DNA of 64,000 nucleotides, taken from Neptunomonas qingdaonensis (GTDB lineage: Bacteria > Pseudomonadota > Gammaproteobacteria > Pseudomonadales > Balneatricaceae). The notes beneath the pieces were generated by a model. That model was not told where the DNA came from and searched no databases. It was given only the letters and a program-made list of their open reading frames with translations. The stretch spans positions 186,001 to 250,000 of the forward strand of contig NZ_FOOU01000003.1 in the NCBI RefSeq assembly GCF_900113275.1, written 5' to 3'. Of this stretch, positions 17,771-28,001 are shown piece by piece (the first letter of the stretch is position 1; each line of letters begins with the position of its first letter). A program made the position numbers and the translations under genes.

Positions 17771-18940
17771 GGAACATGCGATTAAGTTAGCAATTCGCTG
17801 CTAGTTTTGCCGAGCGTCATCTATGTTTTCTATCAGCTTCTATTTATTCTATTTTTGAGCGGCGTTTTCGCCTCAGTGGACCTATTTGTCCACATGCAGA
17901 CGTAGTTATCCTACGCCCTTAGCATCTGGTCCACACGCACAATGTTTGCTAACGCAAATAACATGGCGAGTTTACCATCATTCTTTTTAAGGCCACGATA
18001 ACGTGCCTTGGTAAAGCCGAACTGGCATTTGATTATCCTAAAAGGATGTTCAACTTTTGCCCGAATGCTGGCCTTTTTATATTCAATGCCCAGTAGCACT
18101 TTATTGATGCGAGGGTGTTTTTTAAGTGCTTTCACTTTGCTTGGGATGGCGGCGATATACCAATCCGCCTTAACGTCTTTCAACTCATCACGTTTTTCAG
18201 CACCTCTATAGCCGGAGTCTGCAAATACAAAGGCTTCCTCTCCGTGCAACAAATGCTCGGCTTGATTTAAGTCGTGCACATTGGCTGACGTGGTCGTGAA
18301 ACTATGAGTAACCCCCGTGCGGGCATCAACACCAATATGAGCTTTCATGCCGAAGTGCCATAGATTGCCTTTCTTGGTCTGATGCATCTCAGGATCCCGC
18401 GTTCCCGTCTTATTCTTGGTAGAGTTCGGTGCTTCGATGATGGTTGCATCCATGAGAGAACCTTCTTTTAGTAACACACCGGCGTCGGCGAGCCATTTCA
18501 CTACCTCATCAAAAATAGTACGGGCTAGGTTATGTCGCTCCAGTAGGTGCCGGAAATTCATAATGGTGGTGTGATCAGGAATAGGGCGATCTAACGACAA
18601 GCCTGCAAACAGACGCATAGAAGCAATCTCGTAAAGTGCATCTTCCATGGCGGGATCACTTAAGCTATACCACTGCTGCAAGCAGTGAATCCGCAGCATC
18701 GTCATCAACGGATAGGGACGACGACCCTTTCCGGCCTTGGGGTAATACGGTTCGATGATGGTGACTAAACGTTGCCAGGGAATCAGTTTCTCCATGCGTC
18801 CAAGAAACTTCTCTTTACGCGTCTGACGACGCTTATGACTGAATTCACTGTCAGCAAAGGTGAGTTGGTGATCCATCGATTTATCCCTGAAGAACTATGA
18901 CTTGTATTATCTCATATTGCTCGACTTAATCGCATGTTCC
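17771..18940. mobile_element. IS5-family insertion sequence (complete)
   Basis: A 1170-bp element with terminal inverted repeats beginning GGAACATGCGATTAAGT at both ends (17 bp exact, then diverging). CTAG flanks it on each side (17767-17770 and 18941-18944), the target type (YTAR) of the IS5 group. It holds one intact transposase gene on the minus strand. The two flanks belong to different genes (xylB and zwf), so the present arrangement is not a simple insertion. Confidence 0.92.
17911..18876 (-). CDS. IS5-family DDE transposase
   Basis: A 321-residue transposase. An N-terminal DUF772-type region ('[20 protein letters not shown]', '[15 protein letters not shown]') is followed by the DDE catalytic core, with '[12 protein letters not shown]', '[10 protein letters not shown]' and a C-terminal E in '[16 protein letters not shown]'. 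The reading frame is full length and undamaged, so the element may be active. It catalyses cut-and-paste or replicative movement of the surrounding 1170-bp element. Confidence 0.95.
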   Translation of the reverse strand: MDHQLTFADSEFSHKRRQTRKEKFLGRMEKLIPWQRLVTIIEPYYPKAGKGRRPYPLMTMLRIHCLQQWYSLSDPAMEDALYEIASMRLFAGLSLDRPIPDHTTIMNFRHLLERHNLARTIFDEVVKWLADAGVLLKEGSLMDATIIEAPNSTKNKTGTRDPEMHQTKKGNLWHFGMKAHIGVDARTGVTHSFTTTSANVHDLNQAEHLLHGEEAFVFADSGYRGAEKRDELKDVKADWYIAAIPSKVKALKKHPRINKVLLGIEYKKASIRAKVEHPFRIIKCQFGFTKARYRGLKKNDGKLAMLFALANIVRVDQMLRA

Positions 18941-19670
<730 letters not shown>

Positions 19671-19743
19671 GCTGAATCCTATTTTTGTAGTTATTAAACC
19701 GATATAAGCAATATTCTATGCTGTTTTTCGGAGCATTCAATCA

Positions 19744-19766
19744 TTTTATTGGTAATATTACGTAAT
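19744..19766. promoter_or_regulatory. HexR-type operator candidate between zwf and hexR
   Basis: It contains the overlapping palindromes GTAATATTAC and ATTACGTAAT in the divergent zwf/hexR intergenic region. A near-identical copy lies at 16797-16819. HexR sites of gammaproteobacteria are AT-rich palindromes of the TGTAAT...ATTACA type, which this resembles only partly. Confidence 0.5.
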
Positions 19767-19922
19767 TAATATGGCTTGTAATCAATTATTCGTATAGATT
19801 TTTGATTTATTTAGGGGGACTTGCTGGAAGCCCTGCTCTATCAAAGGTATAGTGTTAATGTAGTTTAATAACCACCAAATAAGTCCGTCTAATTTTAGTC
19901 CACCTATATAAGCCCGTTAAAT

Positions 19923-20783
19923 ATGCCAAACAGTATGAATGTACTAGATCAGATACGTGAGCGTCTAGACTCGTTAAATAAGTCTGAGCGTAAAGTCGCA
20001 GGTGCTATCCTGCGTGATCCTAAAGCTGCCACCCGAATGAGTATAGCTACACTGGCACAGGCGTCCTCTGTTAGTGAGCCGACAGTGAACCGTTTTTGCC
20101 GGAATTTCATTACAACGGGATATCCGGATTTTAAAATTCAGCTAGCCCAGAGTCTTGCTGTCGGAACGCCTTATGTCAGCCGCAGTGTCGAGCAGGATGA
20201 TACGACAGAAGAATACACGGATAAAATATTTACCTCGACCATAGCAGCGCTTGATATCTCGCGTAAAAGGGTTGATGCAACGTTAGTCGCTAAAGCCGTT
20301 GATTATTTGATTCAGGCGAAGCAGATTTCTTTTTTTGGTTTAGGTGCGTCGGGTCCGGTTGCTATGGACGCGCAACATAAATTCTTCCGTTTTAATATTC
20401 CTGTCACTGCTTATGATGATGTGATGATGATGCGAATGGTCGCTGCAGCAGCGCATACCGGCGATGTGATCGTAATGATCTCCTATACAGGTCGTACGCG
20501 CGAAATGGTTGAGATTGCGCATATTGCTCGCGAAAGTGGGGCTACTGTTTTGGGTATCACTGCGCAAAACTCTCCATTGACGAAAGAGTGCACAGTATTG
20601 CTGGAAGCACCAACCCCAGAAGATACTGATGTCTATATGCCTATGATATCCCGGATTGTTCAGCTGGCTTTATTGGATGTATTGGCGACAGGGGTTACTT
20701 TGCGTCGCGGTGTCGGGTTTCACAGCCACTTAAAAAAAATCAAAGATAGCTTAAAGGATACGCGTTACCCGAGCGATGATTGA
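19923..20783 (+). CDS. hexR: RpiR-family regulator, HexR-like
   Basis: 286 residues with the two-domain RpiR layout. The N-terminal helix-turn-helix (about 1-80) shows '[16 protein letters not shown]' and '[15 protein letters not shown]'; the C-terminal SIS sugar-phosphate-binding domain (about 120-260) shows '[20 protein letters not shown]' and '[14 protein letters not shown]'. HexR represses zwf and glucose-catabolic genes and is released by 2-keto-3-deoxy-6-phosphogluconate. Length, domain spelling and the divergent position next to zwf support the assignment. Its classical neighbour is now broken, so its remaining targets are unclear; the porin downstream, on the opposite strand, is one candidate. 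No strong Shine-Dalgarno is visible. Confidence 0.85.
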   Translation: MPNSMNVLDQIRERLDSLNKSERKVAGAILRDPKAATRMSIATLAQASSVSEPTVNRFCRNFITTGYPDFKIQLAQSLAVGTPYVSRSVEQDDTTEEYTDKIFTSTIAALDISRKRVDATLVAKAVDYLIQAKQISFFGLGASGPVAMDAQHKFFRFNIPVTAYDDVMMMRMVAAAAHTGDVIVMISYTGRTREMVEIAHIARESGATVLGITAQNSPLTKECTVLLEAPTPEDTDVYMPMISRIVQLALLDVLATGVTLRRGVGFHSHLKKIKDSLKDTRYPSDD

Positions 20784-20864
20784 ATGGGTAATATAAAAAT
20801 AGCGTGTTTCGGGCGGTGAGATTTATAAAAGTGCTATATAGGTCCATTATATCTGGATAAAGAA

Positions 20865-20910
20865 CAAGGCCGGCAGTGAAGGGGGCTGGCGACCTTGCTC
20901 TTATCTTTTT
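20865..20910. terminator. Imperfect terminator hairpin between convergent genes
   Basis: CAAGGCCGGCAG pairs with CTGGCGACCTTG (10 of 12 positions) around a 9-nt loop at 20865-20897. A T-rich stretch follows 8 nt later on the plus strand. It lies between the convergent hexR-type and porin genes and may serve both. Confidence 0.45.
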
Positions 20911-20926
20911 CTTACTTTAGTAACCT

Positions 20927-21877
20927 TTAGTTAAAGCGCATGCGAGCCTCAATTGCTTCATCGTCTACTACATTGTCGGCGGTGGAGTATGATCCTGCAA
21001 AAGTAACAGTGGCATTTTCGATGTCAAACAGAGGTAATGTGTAAGCCGCATAAGTCGTGACTACTTCTGGGTTTACGCCGCCTACGATATCTTCTTCCGA
21101 TGCAATTACACCCGCACCAAAGTTACCGTATGTCATGTTCGCAGCATAAGAAGTGACTTTATTGTCTGTATTGTCATTTTTCAAGCGAGAGGCTGCAATA
21201 TTAATGTCAGCCCCTGCTACATTGAAGTTAGCGGTTACGGCAAAGCCTGATTCGCTAACATCGCCGCCAGCAGTCAGGTCATAACTTACTCTTTCATAAC
21301 CGGCTGTCAGAGTAACGGCGTCAGTGGTCAGCGTGACAGAAGGGCGGATACCCGATAAAGCAGTTCCGTTATCACCTGCGGTGTCGTCATCTCCAAAGAT
21401 TGTATCAACTTCAAATTTCAGGCTATCGCTGGCCTTAAAGTGTAGTGCAATCTGGCCGCCATCATCGCCGGCGAAGCCGCGAACTTTATTAGCCTCGTAA
21501 ACGGTTACACCGCCTGCATGTATTATCAAAGTGTCTTTGGCTAACGGGAATAGGTTGATTGCCTCAAAGCGGCCAATCTGAGCATCCCAGGTGTCATTTC
21601 CTAGCTGTATGTAAGCATCGCGTACGACTACGTTTTCATCCCCATCGGTGAGTAAGCGAATGGTTCCTTTTGCTGCTACGAAGTATTCACCGTTCTGGCG
21701 CTTTCCGTACGTATTTAGTTCCACAAATCCATTTTGGTCGTAGGCGGTTGATGAGGCTGCCGTATCAACAGCATCAATGTCTAGTTCCAGGTTTGCATCA
21801 AAGGATAGTTCAGCGTGAGCAGCGCTAGTCGTTAGGATGCTGCCGATTATAGCGGTGAATAGAATGGATTTTTTCAT
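20927..21877 (-). CDS. Outer-membrane porin-like protein
   Basis: 316 residues with a clear signal peptide ('MKKSILFTAIIGSILTTSAA', cleavage after AHA). The mature part alternates short amphipathic strands and Asp/Gly/Asn-rich loops, as in a 14-16-strand beta-barrel, and ends in 'EARMRFN'; the usual terminal Phe is one residue from the end. It looks like the carbohydrate/general porins of marine gammaproteobacteria (RafY-like or OmpC-like), but I cannot name the family with certainty. Lying beside hexR and the broken sugar genes, it may admit sugars. It has a 637-bp upstream region with an AT-rich tandem repeat. Confidence 0.65.
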   Translation of the reverse strand: MKKSILFTAIIGSILTTSAAHAELSFDANLELDIDAVDTAASSTAYDQNGFVELNTYGKRQNGEYFVAAKGTIRLLTDGDENVVVRDAYIQLGNDTWDAQIGRFEAINLFPLAKDTLIIHAGGVTVYEANKVRGFAGDDGGQIALHFKASDSLKFEVDTIFGDDDTAGDNGTALSGIRPSVTLTTDAVTLTAGYERVSYDLTAGGDVSESGFAVTANFNVAGADINIAASRLKNDNTDNKVTSYAANMTYGNFGAGVIASEEDIVGGVNPEVVTTYAAYTLPLFDIENATVTFAGSYSTADNVVDDEAIEARMRFN

Positions 21878-22514
21878 GTATAGAGACCTTAATTTTAGTT
21901 GTTTTTATAATAAATAAAGATTTTTTTGTGTTTTTATTATGTCTTTATGGTCGTAATAATACATTTATGTTCTTTTATACAAATAAAATTTAAGATTAAT
22001 TCTATTTTAAATAGGCGTTTATCTGAATTTACTATTTAAGTTATTGTTATTTAATAAGTATTTTAATTAGTATTTTTTGCTAAAACTCAAAATCATCTGA
22101 AAAATTGGTTTTACATTATTATTTATTTTGTTTTTAGGTCTTTTTTAGGTCTTTTTTAGGTCTTTTTTAGGTCTTTTTTAGGTCTTTTTTTGGATTTTTT
22201 TGTGTAATTCTGTGTTGCTGGGTCTGGTATAGGAGGTACTGCTGAGCTTTGTTGGTGCTATTTGCAATCTGATCATTAGCAAATTTTATTTGATAATGAT
22301 TCAAAGGGACGGTTGTTGTTGACGTTGCAAGTCAAAGCTAGTATCCCATGATCACGGATCAGACACGGGACATTGTGATGAGTTAAGGAGGAGAATTGCC
22401 AGATTGGATCTGAGGTACTTTTATTACTTCTATGCCATGTTCTGATGTTAAGTAGATTTTTTTGCGAACAGCAGAAAATTTAATAACTTAAATACAAGTG
22501 ATAGCGAAAAGCCG
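21878..22514. other. Long AT-rich intergenic region upstream of the porin
   Basis: No gene is supported. It contains the 5x11-bp tandem repeat (separate entry) and TGATAATGATT at 22291-22301, which matches one arm of a Fur box (TGATAATnATT) but not the other. The right part is the leader of the 2OG-Fe(II) oxygenase gene. Confidence 0.5.
22136..22190. repeat. Tandem repeat, 5 x 11 bp
   Basis: Five exact head-to-tail copies of AGGTCTTTTTT at 22136, 22147, 22158, 22169 and 22180. The 11-bp period is close to one helical turn, so the T-tracts are in phase and would produce static DNA curvature. There are no spacers, so this is not a CRISPR. Confidence 0.95.
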
Positions 22515-23297
22515 ATGAATACAACGACTAACCCGTTTTATATTGTTGCCCGTGAATCCGGTAGCATGCGCAATGACTTGCCTCTGTGGGGCAGTCGGGT
22601 AGAAAACCCTCTGCTGTTGCAGGAGCTGCCGGCAACATCGCAGCAAGCGGTTAGCCGCATTGAGGTTGCAGGTGTGCCTGGAGCATTTCAACTACTCAAT
22701 ATTTTAACTTCTGAAGAATGTAAGGCCTTTGTCGACGCTGCTGAAACAATGGGGTTTACCGAAGATGCTTCGGTATCTTTGGGGCGTAACGTCCGGCACA
22801 ATATGAACCTTAACTGGATAGTGGATAGTGCAACCGAACGACTTATCTGGTCGCGGGCCGCGACAAAGTTTAGTGATGACACTACACACTTCTGGGCTAA
22901 AGAACCGCTTGGACTGAATCAGCGTTTTCGTTTCTATCGCTATGAAAAGGGGGATTTCTTTAGCATGCATACAGATGGTGCATGGCCGGGTAGTCAGATT
23001 ATCAATGGTCAGCCGGTAGCTGATGCTTTTGGTGATCGTTACAGTCTTTACACTTTCTTGATCTTTTTAAGTGATGATTTTGTCGGCGGCGAAACTCAAT
23101 TCATGGTGGATAAAAACGACCCGACACGTCCGGCACGCAAAACGCTGGACGCATCCTTGAAAGGTATACGTACGCCAGCCGGTGGAGCGCTATGTTTCCC
23201 TCATGGCACCCATCCGTTGCAATGCCTTCACGCCTCAGAGGAGGTGGCTAAAGGTAAAAAATATATTATCCGCACGGATGTTCTCTTCAGCCTGTAA
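22515..23297 (+). CDS. 2-oxoglutarate/Fe(II)-dependent oxygenase (prolyl 4-hydroxylase-like)
   Basis: 260 residues. The double-stranded beta-helix core has the iron triad H-x-D...H: 'FFSMHTDGAWPGS' supplies His and Asp, and 'HPLQCLHASEEV' the distal His. The Arg in 'KYIIRTDVLF' should bind 2-oxoglutarate. The stretch 'RYSLYTFLIFLSDDFVGGET' is typical of the P4Hc/PiuC group. It should hydroxylate a protein or small-molecule substrate using O2 and 2-oxoglutarate; the substrate cannot be deduced. It stands alone; the half Fur-box upstream hints at, but does not prove, iron control. Confidence 0.85.
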   Translation: MNTTTNPFYIVARESGSMRNDLPLWGSRVENPLLLQELPATSQQAVSRIEVAGVPGAFQLLNILTSEECKAFVDAAETMGFTEDASVSLGRNVRHNMNLNWIVDSATERLIWSRAATKFSDDTTHFWAKEPLGLNQRFRFYRYEKGDFFSMHTDGAWPGSQIINGQPVADAFGDRYSLYTFLIFLSDDFVGGETQFMVDKNDPTRPARKTLDASLKGIRTPAGGALCFPHGTHPLQCLHASEEVAKGKKYIIRTDVLFSL

Positions 23298-23457
23298 CGC
23301 ATTGGGGTGCAGGCGTGATCACCTAGAGATACAACAAGCTTAAGAGGGATTCTCACAACACTGTTGTTATCTACCTCAGTTAGCTTTCTTATGGTATAAA
23401 AACATAAATTGTTCGTGATTCTAGTCTTTATCCTATTTAAAGCATATTATTGCAGTC

Positions 23458-23778
23458 ATGAATAAAAAGTTACCTTTCGAAGCCGGCTCTGCCCTTTCCT
23501 CATTAGGTGAGAACCTTGCGACTGCCAGAAAACGGCGGGGTTGGAGGCAATCTGATTTACGTGAGCGTATAGGATTGTCACGAACAACGATTCAGAAGAT
23601 TGAATCAGGTGACTCGGGCGTTTCTATTGGTAACTATATGTTGTTAATTGCTCTCTATGGCGGCGTAGATGGCATTAAAAACACATGCCTTGCTGATGAT
23701 GATATCGTTGCATTGGATCACTCAGCTTCCAATACAGAACGCGTAAGGCTGAAGAAAGAACTGGATAACGATTTTTAA
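23458..23778 (+). CDS. HipB-like XRE-family antitoxin/repressor
   Basis: 106 residues with a Cro/C1 helix-turn-helix ('LATARKRRGWRQSDLRERIG', 'LSRTTIQKIESGDSG', residues about 20-60). The acidic C-terminal tail ('KKELDNDF') is where HipB family members contact the toxin or are degraded. The hipA-type gene starts 11 nt after its stop, so they form a two-gene unit. It should bind its own promoter and hold the kinase inactive. Confidence 0.85.
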   Translation: MNKKLPFEAGSALSSLGENLATARKRRGWRQSDLRERIGLSRTTIQKIESGDSGVSIGNYMLLIALYGGVDGIKNTCLADDDIVALDHSASNTERVRLKKELDNDF

Positions 23779-23789
23779 TAGGGCTTCCG

Positions 23790-25022
23790 ATGTCGACTCA
23801 ACCTATTACCGAAGCTTACATCTTTGTCGATCTTCCCAGTCAGGACCAGCCTATTGTGGCCGGTAAGCTTCAGATTGGCGCAGGCAAAGGTCGTTTTATT
23901 TACGGCCAAACTTATCTGAGTCGCAACGATGCCTTTGCATTAGATCCTATTAACTTACCTTTGATCGATAGCACCCAGACCATCCACGGTAATGATGGTG
24001 TTCCTGCGGTTATGTTGGATGCCGGGCCGGATAATTGGGGTAAAAAGCTAATGTTGGCACTCCACACCCGGCATCCTCAGAATAAATTAGAAGAGTTACT
24101 AGCGGCAAAAGGAGCCGGCGTTGGCACAATTCGAGTGTCAACGTCACGTACAAAACCCAAAAGTGAACCAGAGTATCAATCCTTAGAGTCGCTCACGACC
24201 TTAAACGATAACATTCAAACCTTGTTAAGTAGTGGGAATATAAGTGGGGATATAACAGACGACTTGTTACGTCAATTAGAGCCGGGATCTTCAATGGGTG
24301 GTGCGCGGCCCAAAAGTGTTGTCAGAGATCAGCACGGCACTTTATGGATAGCCAAGTTTACACGACCCGATGATATCTATGACCAGAGTAAAGCAGAGCA
24401 AATGTGCTATCTCATGATGCGAGATTGCGGCATTGATGCAGCAGACACTGAGCTAACCGAAGTTGCACAGCGAAGTGTTTTGCTCGTTAAGCGTTTTGAT
24501 ATCGCCTCTTATGGACGCAGGCACTTTATCAGCGCTCATGCCCTTCAATATCAACCGCGCATTCGATCGTCTGAAATGGATTCTGTTTACTCGTATCCTG
24601 TATTAGCAGATAAGATCACTCGTATAGGTAGCAACCCAGAAGATAAAAAAGAGCTGTTTCGCCGTATGGTGTTTAATGTCGCTATTGGCAATACTGACGA
24701 CCATTTAAGAAACCATGGCTTTATAAAGAATATTGACGATAATTTTTACCGACTGACAAAAGCTTATGATGTTGTTCCTCAAGTTAGTGCAAGTGGGCAG
24801 CAGGCTATCAGCCTTGGAACTAATGGGCGCTACTCATCGCTTGAAAGTTGTAAAGAGTCAGCCCCATATTTTGGACTCAGTAGTTCAGAGGCCACCGTCA
24901 TTATCGATAATATATTGCACGTTATTTCTCAATGGTCGGTGTATGCAAATCAAGTCGAAATGAGCTTAAGCGATCGCTCCATTTTGAAAGGTGTGGTTGA
25001 GCGTTTCATTCGCTCATCATAG
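23790..25022 (+). CDS. HipA-family serine/threonine kinase toxin
   Basis: 410 residues with the HipA layout: an N-terminal 'couple_hipA' subdomain ('KGRFIYGQTYL', 'LPLIDSTQ') and a C-terminal kinase domain. The P-loop 'PGSSMGGARPKS' carries Ser167 and Ser168, in the region of the autophosphorylated serine of E. coli HipA. The catalytic loop is 'IGNTDDHLRNHGF' (Asp303/Asp304, His305, Asn308), and 'AYDVVP' stands in the metal-binding DFG position. HipA phosphorylates glutamyl-tRNA synthetase and related kinases phosphorylate other aminoacyl-tRNA synthetases; the target here is unknown. It overlaps nothing and ends just before the convergent puuD gene. Confidence 0.88.
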   Translation: MSTQPITEAYIFVDLPSQDQPIVAGKLQIGAGKGRFIYGQTYLSRNDAFALDPINLPLIDSTQTIHGNDGVPAVMLDAGPDNWGKKLMLALHTRHPQNKLEELLAAKGAGVGTIRVSTSRTKPKSEPEYQSLESLTTLNDNIQTLLSSGNISGDITDDLLRQLEPGSSMGGARPKSVVRDQHGTLWIAKFTRPDDIYDQSKAEQMCYLMMRDCGIDAADTELTEVAQRSVLLVKRFDIASYGRRHFISAHALQYQPRIRSSEMDSVYSYPVLADKITRIGSNPEDKKELFRRMVFNVAIGNTDDHLRNHGFIKNIDDNFYRLTKAYDVVPQVSASGQQAISLGTNGRYSSLESCKESAPYFGLSSSEATVIIDNILHVISQWSVYANQVEMSLSDRSILKGVVERFIRSS

Positions 25023-25039
25023 GTCGGCTCTTTGAGTAG

Positions 25040-26332
25040 TTAGTCCGTTGCAGCACCTTGCTGAATCCATAGGCCAATCACTGTGCGTTCCTCTTCTGTC
25101 ATTTGAGTAATATTACCTAACGGCATGATATTAGACGCAATAACCTGAGCATGTATTTTAGGTACAAGTAGTTTGATCTGTGTGCTGCTGTCCAGCATGG
25201 CACCTAGTGGGGCAACCTTGAAGGATGGATGTGTCGGGCTGGCTGAATGACAGACGGTACAGCGTTCATTGATGATGCTTTTAACTTCGCTAAATTCAAC
25301 AAGCTTATCGCCATCGCCAGTGCTCGCCGTTGTTGCTGGTGGGATTTTTGCTGGGGTTGTAGAAGGTGTTACTGCAGAAGTTGTTGTAGAGAGAGTGGGC
25401 TGGCTAACGGTGTTAACAGTGCTGGTGTTAAGAGTGCTATACGAAGGCGCTGTTACGAAAGCGAGTGCAAGCATACCCAGAGCCGCGACCGGTAAAGTCC
25501 AGATGAACTTATTGCTGTTATGGCGAGTATTAAAGTAATGGCGTACCAGGATGGCTAAAATGGAAATACCTGCCAGGATTAGCCAGTTATAGTGACTACC
25601 ATAGGTGCTTGGGAAATGGTTGCTGATCATAATGAACAGTACGGGCAGCGTGAAATAATTGTTATGCCGTGAACGCAGTAAACCCTTAGCGGGTAATGAT
25701 GGGTCTGGTTCGCGGTTTTCTTCAATCGCTTTAACCAGTGCACGCTGAGCAGGCATGATGGTGCGAAATACATTACCCACCATGATCGTTCCGATGATGG
25801 CGCCTACGTGGATGAACGCACCACGGCCGCTAAATACTAGCGAGAAGCCCCAGGCACTGGCGATAATCAGGATGAATATTATCACGCCTAATAGCAGCGG
25901 TTTCTTGCCTAAGGCTGAATCACATAGCTGATCATAGATAACCCAGCCTGCAATCAATGAACCCAGACCAATGGCGATAGCCAGCGCAGGAGAAATACCT
26001 GACCCTGGAAGGATAAGATACAACTCAGCGTTGAAGTAGTAGACAACGCTTAAGAGAGCGACGCCGCTGATCCATGTGAAATAAGCTTCCCATTTAAACC
26101 AGTGAAGGTTGTCCGGCATGCTCGGAGGGGCGAGTTGAAATTTTTCCAGATGGTAAATGCCACCGCCGTGAATCGCCCACAGATCACCGGCTAATCCGTC
26201 CTTTGGATTGACACGATTGAGGTTGTTTTCAAGCCAGACAAAATAGAATGAAGCGCCGATCCACGCAACCCCCGTTATCATGTGCACCCAGCGTAGTGCC
26301 AGGTTCAGCCATTCGGTCATATGCGGATCCAT
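25040..26332 (-). CDS. puuD: Membrane-bound urate hydroxylase with cytochrome c domain (PuuD)
   Basis: 430 residues. The first ~290 form a multi-helix membrane domain beginning 'LALRWVHMITGVAWIGASFY', with the conserved 'WAIHGGGIYHLEKF' motif. A Pro/Thr/Ser-rich linker (about 300-335) follows, and then a C-terminal c-type cytochrome domain with heme site 'CTVCH' (about 358-362) and an axial Met in 'IMPLGNIT'. PuuD-type enzymes oxidise urate to 5-hydroxyisourate, passing electrons through cytochrome c to the respiratory chain instead of making H2O2. It is the last gene of the minus-strand purine operon puuE-uraD-alc-allA-puuD. GGGAG lies 7 nt before the ATG at 26332. Confidence 0.93.
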   Translation of the reverse strand: MDPHMTEWLNLALRWVHMITGVAWIGASFYFVWLENNLNRVNPKDGLAGDLWAIHGGGIYHLEKFQLAPPSMPDNLHWFKWEAYFTWISGVALLSVVYYFNAELYLILPGSGISPALAIAIGLGSLIAGWVIYDQLCDSALGKKPLLLGVIIFILIIASAWGFSLVFSGRGAFIHVGAIIGTIMVGNVFRTIMPAQRALVKAIEENREPDPSLPAKGLLRSRHNNYFTLPVLFIMISNHFPSTYGSHYNWLILAGISILAILVRHYFNTRHNSNKFIWTLPVAALGMLALAFVTAPSYSTLNTSTVNTVSQPTLSTTTSAVTPSTTPAKIPPATTASTGDGDKLVEFSEVKSIINERCTVCHSASPTHPSFKVAPLGAMLDSSTQIKLLVPKIHAQVIASNIMPLGNITQMTEEERTVIGLWIQQGAATD

Positions 26333-26361
26333 AGCGACTCCCTTATTCTGCAGCTTTAAGT

Positions 26362-26865
26362 TTATTCTGACGGATCAAGAATGATGGTTATCTCGTCACT
26401 AAAAAAGTGTTCGTCACAGTTGTTTCCTTCTCCTGCCCGGTCAACCACCAGAAAATCATCTTCAGCGACGGCTGTCAGAATAGGGTGGTGCCAAGTCCCG
26501 GTATGATAATTCACCCCTTGCTGGCCATTACTGATAAAAGCTCGAATTTCCTGAGGATGAATATCTTCACCCTTAGGGGCGACAATAATCAAAAACGGAT
26601 GACCTTTCAGGGGGATAAAGGCCTGGCTGCCCAGTGGGTGGCGTTCTAACATCATCACTCTGAGTGGCATGGGCAACTGTTTGGCGCGAAAAATACTGAT
26701 GATGGCTTTAGCGGATTCACCAAGCACGTCAACCTCGGCAAGACGATGAAAGCGCTGCGTTGAGCCGTTGTTGATCATAAAATGATCACGGCCTTGTGTT
26801 TCGATGACATCGCCAAATTCAGAAAACGCGGCTGTCGTAAGAGTCTCTATTTTCAGCTTGATCAT
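26362..26865 (-). CDS. allA: Ureidoglycolate lyase
   Basis: 167 residues, the usual size of AllA. Family marks are 'AAFSEFGDVIE' at the N-terminus, 'MLERHPLGSQAFIPL' and 'NYHTGTWHHPI', with metal-site histidines and a cupin-like strand order. It splits (S)-ureidoglycolate into glyoxylate and urea, the final step of allantoate breakdown. It sits 35 nt after the allantoicase gene and 29 nt before puuD, so all are probably on one transcript. Confidence 0.93.
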   Translation of the reverse strand: MIKLKIETLTTAAFSEFGDVIETQGRDHFMINNGSTQRFHRLAEVDVLGESAKAIISIFRAKQLPMPLRVMMLERHPLGSQAFIPLKGHPFLIIVAPKGEDIHPQEIRAFISNGQQGVNYHTGTWHHPILTAVAEDDFLVVDRAGEGNNCDEHFFSDEITIILDPSE

Positions 26866-26886
26866 CAGCCATTCCTTGTTAGTGTT

Positions 26887-26928
26887 TTACTTTTCCGAGC
26901 TTACTTTTCCAAACTTACTTTTCCAAAT
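26887..26928. repeat. Tandem repeat, 3 x 14 bp, at the allantoicase stop
   Basis: Three copies of TTACTTTTCCaaaC-like units at 26887, 26901 and 26915. The allantoicase stop codon is the first three bases of the middle unit, so the repeat encodes the protein's last residues ('GKVSLEK') and continues past the stop. Confidence 0.9.
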
Positions 26929-27893
26929 AATCTCAGACGGCTAACGCCTCCATCAGGGAATATATTCAGTCGTATATGAGTGATCGGGCCTATCGCGTTG
27001 ATCTGTTCGGCGAACTCGTGTTCCTGATGCATTTCGAGCTTCTGTGATGGCAGTAACTCTTTCCAGAAAAGGCTCTGCGTTTCAATTTGTTCATCTGTGC
27101 CGCCTTTAACGTAAGACGCTTGAATCGAGCAGCTGTCAGGGTAGTTGCCTTTGAAATGAAGGGTATCGACAATAACGCGACTGATGTCACCTGGTTTGCC
27201 CAGTGCAATAATCACCCAGTCATTCCCCGGTGTGCGGCGCCGCGCTGTTTCCCAGCCATCCCCCATATTAATGCCACGACCCGGGTTAATAATGTTGCTC
27301 ATGCGACCATAATGCTCATCACTACAGGCTAGCGCGCGGCCGCCATTCAGTGAAGCGATCAGATCAAGTTCTTCGGATGCATCATGAGCAGACCAATCAC
27401 GGTAAGGTAAACCGTATACACGTAAGCGTGCGACACCACCGTCCGGGAAAATATTAAAACGCAGGTGTGTCCAGGGGCGATCATCATTAATAGCGTGCAG
27501 GTGTTGGCTGTCACCCTTAAGTGCAACTGCCGGCAATACGTCTATCCAGTCATAAGCGTCATCCGGGTCGCCTTCAGGGCAAAAGCAGGCTTCTAATGAC
27601 GCCGACGGTGGGTAATTACCGGTAAAAAAAGAGGTATCGATATCCACACCTTTAATCACGCCCGGCACTCCTAAGCGGATCACGGCTGAATCGTAACCTT
27701 CAAAACGTTTTCGGCGTGACTCCCAGCCATCCATCCACTTACCGTTGTCATCAAAAACACCTTCTTTCCAGACAGGCGCTTCTGGTTGAAGCATTCTATC
27801 GACCGCTGCAAACCAGTCATCAGTGACGGATATCGCTTTAGACCCTAAGCGAGCATTTGCTAAGTTAACGTATTTTTCAAATATTTCGCTCAT
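26901..27893 (-). CDS. alc: Allantoicase
   Basis: 330 residues made of two similar jelly-roll halves, the known allantoicase layout. Compare '[20 protein letters not shown]' in the first half with '[20 protein letters not shown]' in the second, and '[16 protein letters not shown]' with '[16 protein letters not shown]'. It hydrolyses allantoate to ureidoglycolate and urea. The C-terminal residues are encoded by a tandem repeat unit, so the natural end may have varied recently. It lies between uraD and allA in the urate operon. Confidence 0.95.
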   Translation of the reverse strand: MSEIFEKYVNLANARLGSKAISVTDDWFAAVDRMLQPEAPVWKEGVFDDNGKWMDGWESRRKRFEGYDSAVIRLGVPGVIKGVDIDTSFFTGNYPPSASLEACFCPEGDPDDAYDWIDVLPAVALKGDSQHLHAINDDRPWTHLRFNIFPDGGVARLRVYGLPYRDWSAHDASEELDLIASLNGGRALACSDEHYGRMSNIINPGRGINMGDGWETARRRTPGNDWVIIALGKPGDISRVIVDTLHFKGNYPDSCSIQASYVKGGTDEQIETQSLFWKELLPSQKLEMHQEHEFAEQINAIGPITHIRLNIFPDGGVSRLRLFGKVSLEK

Positions 27894-27935
27894 GAAATGA
27901 CCTGCCTGCTTAGAATCGGATTACCGGGTTGCTGT

Positions 27936-27999
27936 AGTTAATATAAATAGATAATAAAAATAGTTAATTTAAATAGTTACGTTACATAGATACATAGAT
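27936..27999. repeat. Tandem repeat, 13-bp units, between uraD and alc
   Basis: Four 13-bp units (AGTTAATATAAAT and variants at 27936, 27949, 27962, 27975) and a 12-bp unit at 27988. The array ends 2 bp from the uraD stop codon (28002-28004). It occupies most of the uraD-alc spacer. Confidence 0.85.
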
Positions 28000-28001
28000 A
28001 G

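Noticed and set aside
22136-22190. CRISPR-like direct repeats
   Set aside because: The 11-bp units are contiguous, without spacers, and no cas gene is nearby.
22285-22306. Fur box upstream of the 2OG-Fe(II) oxygenase
   Set aside because: Only one arm (TGATAATGATT) matches; the second arm is absent and the site is more than 200 bp from the start codon.
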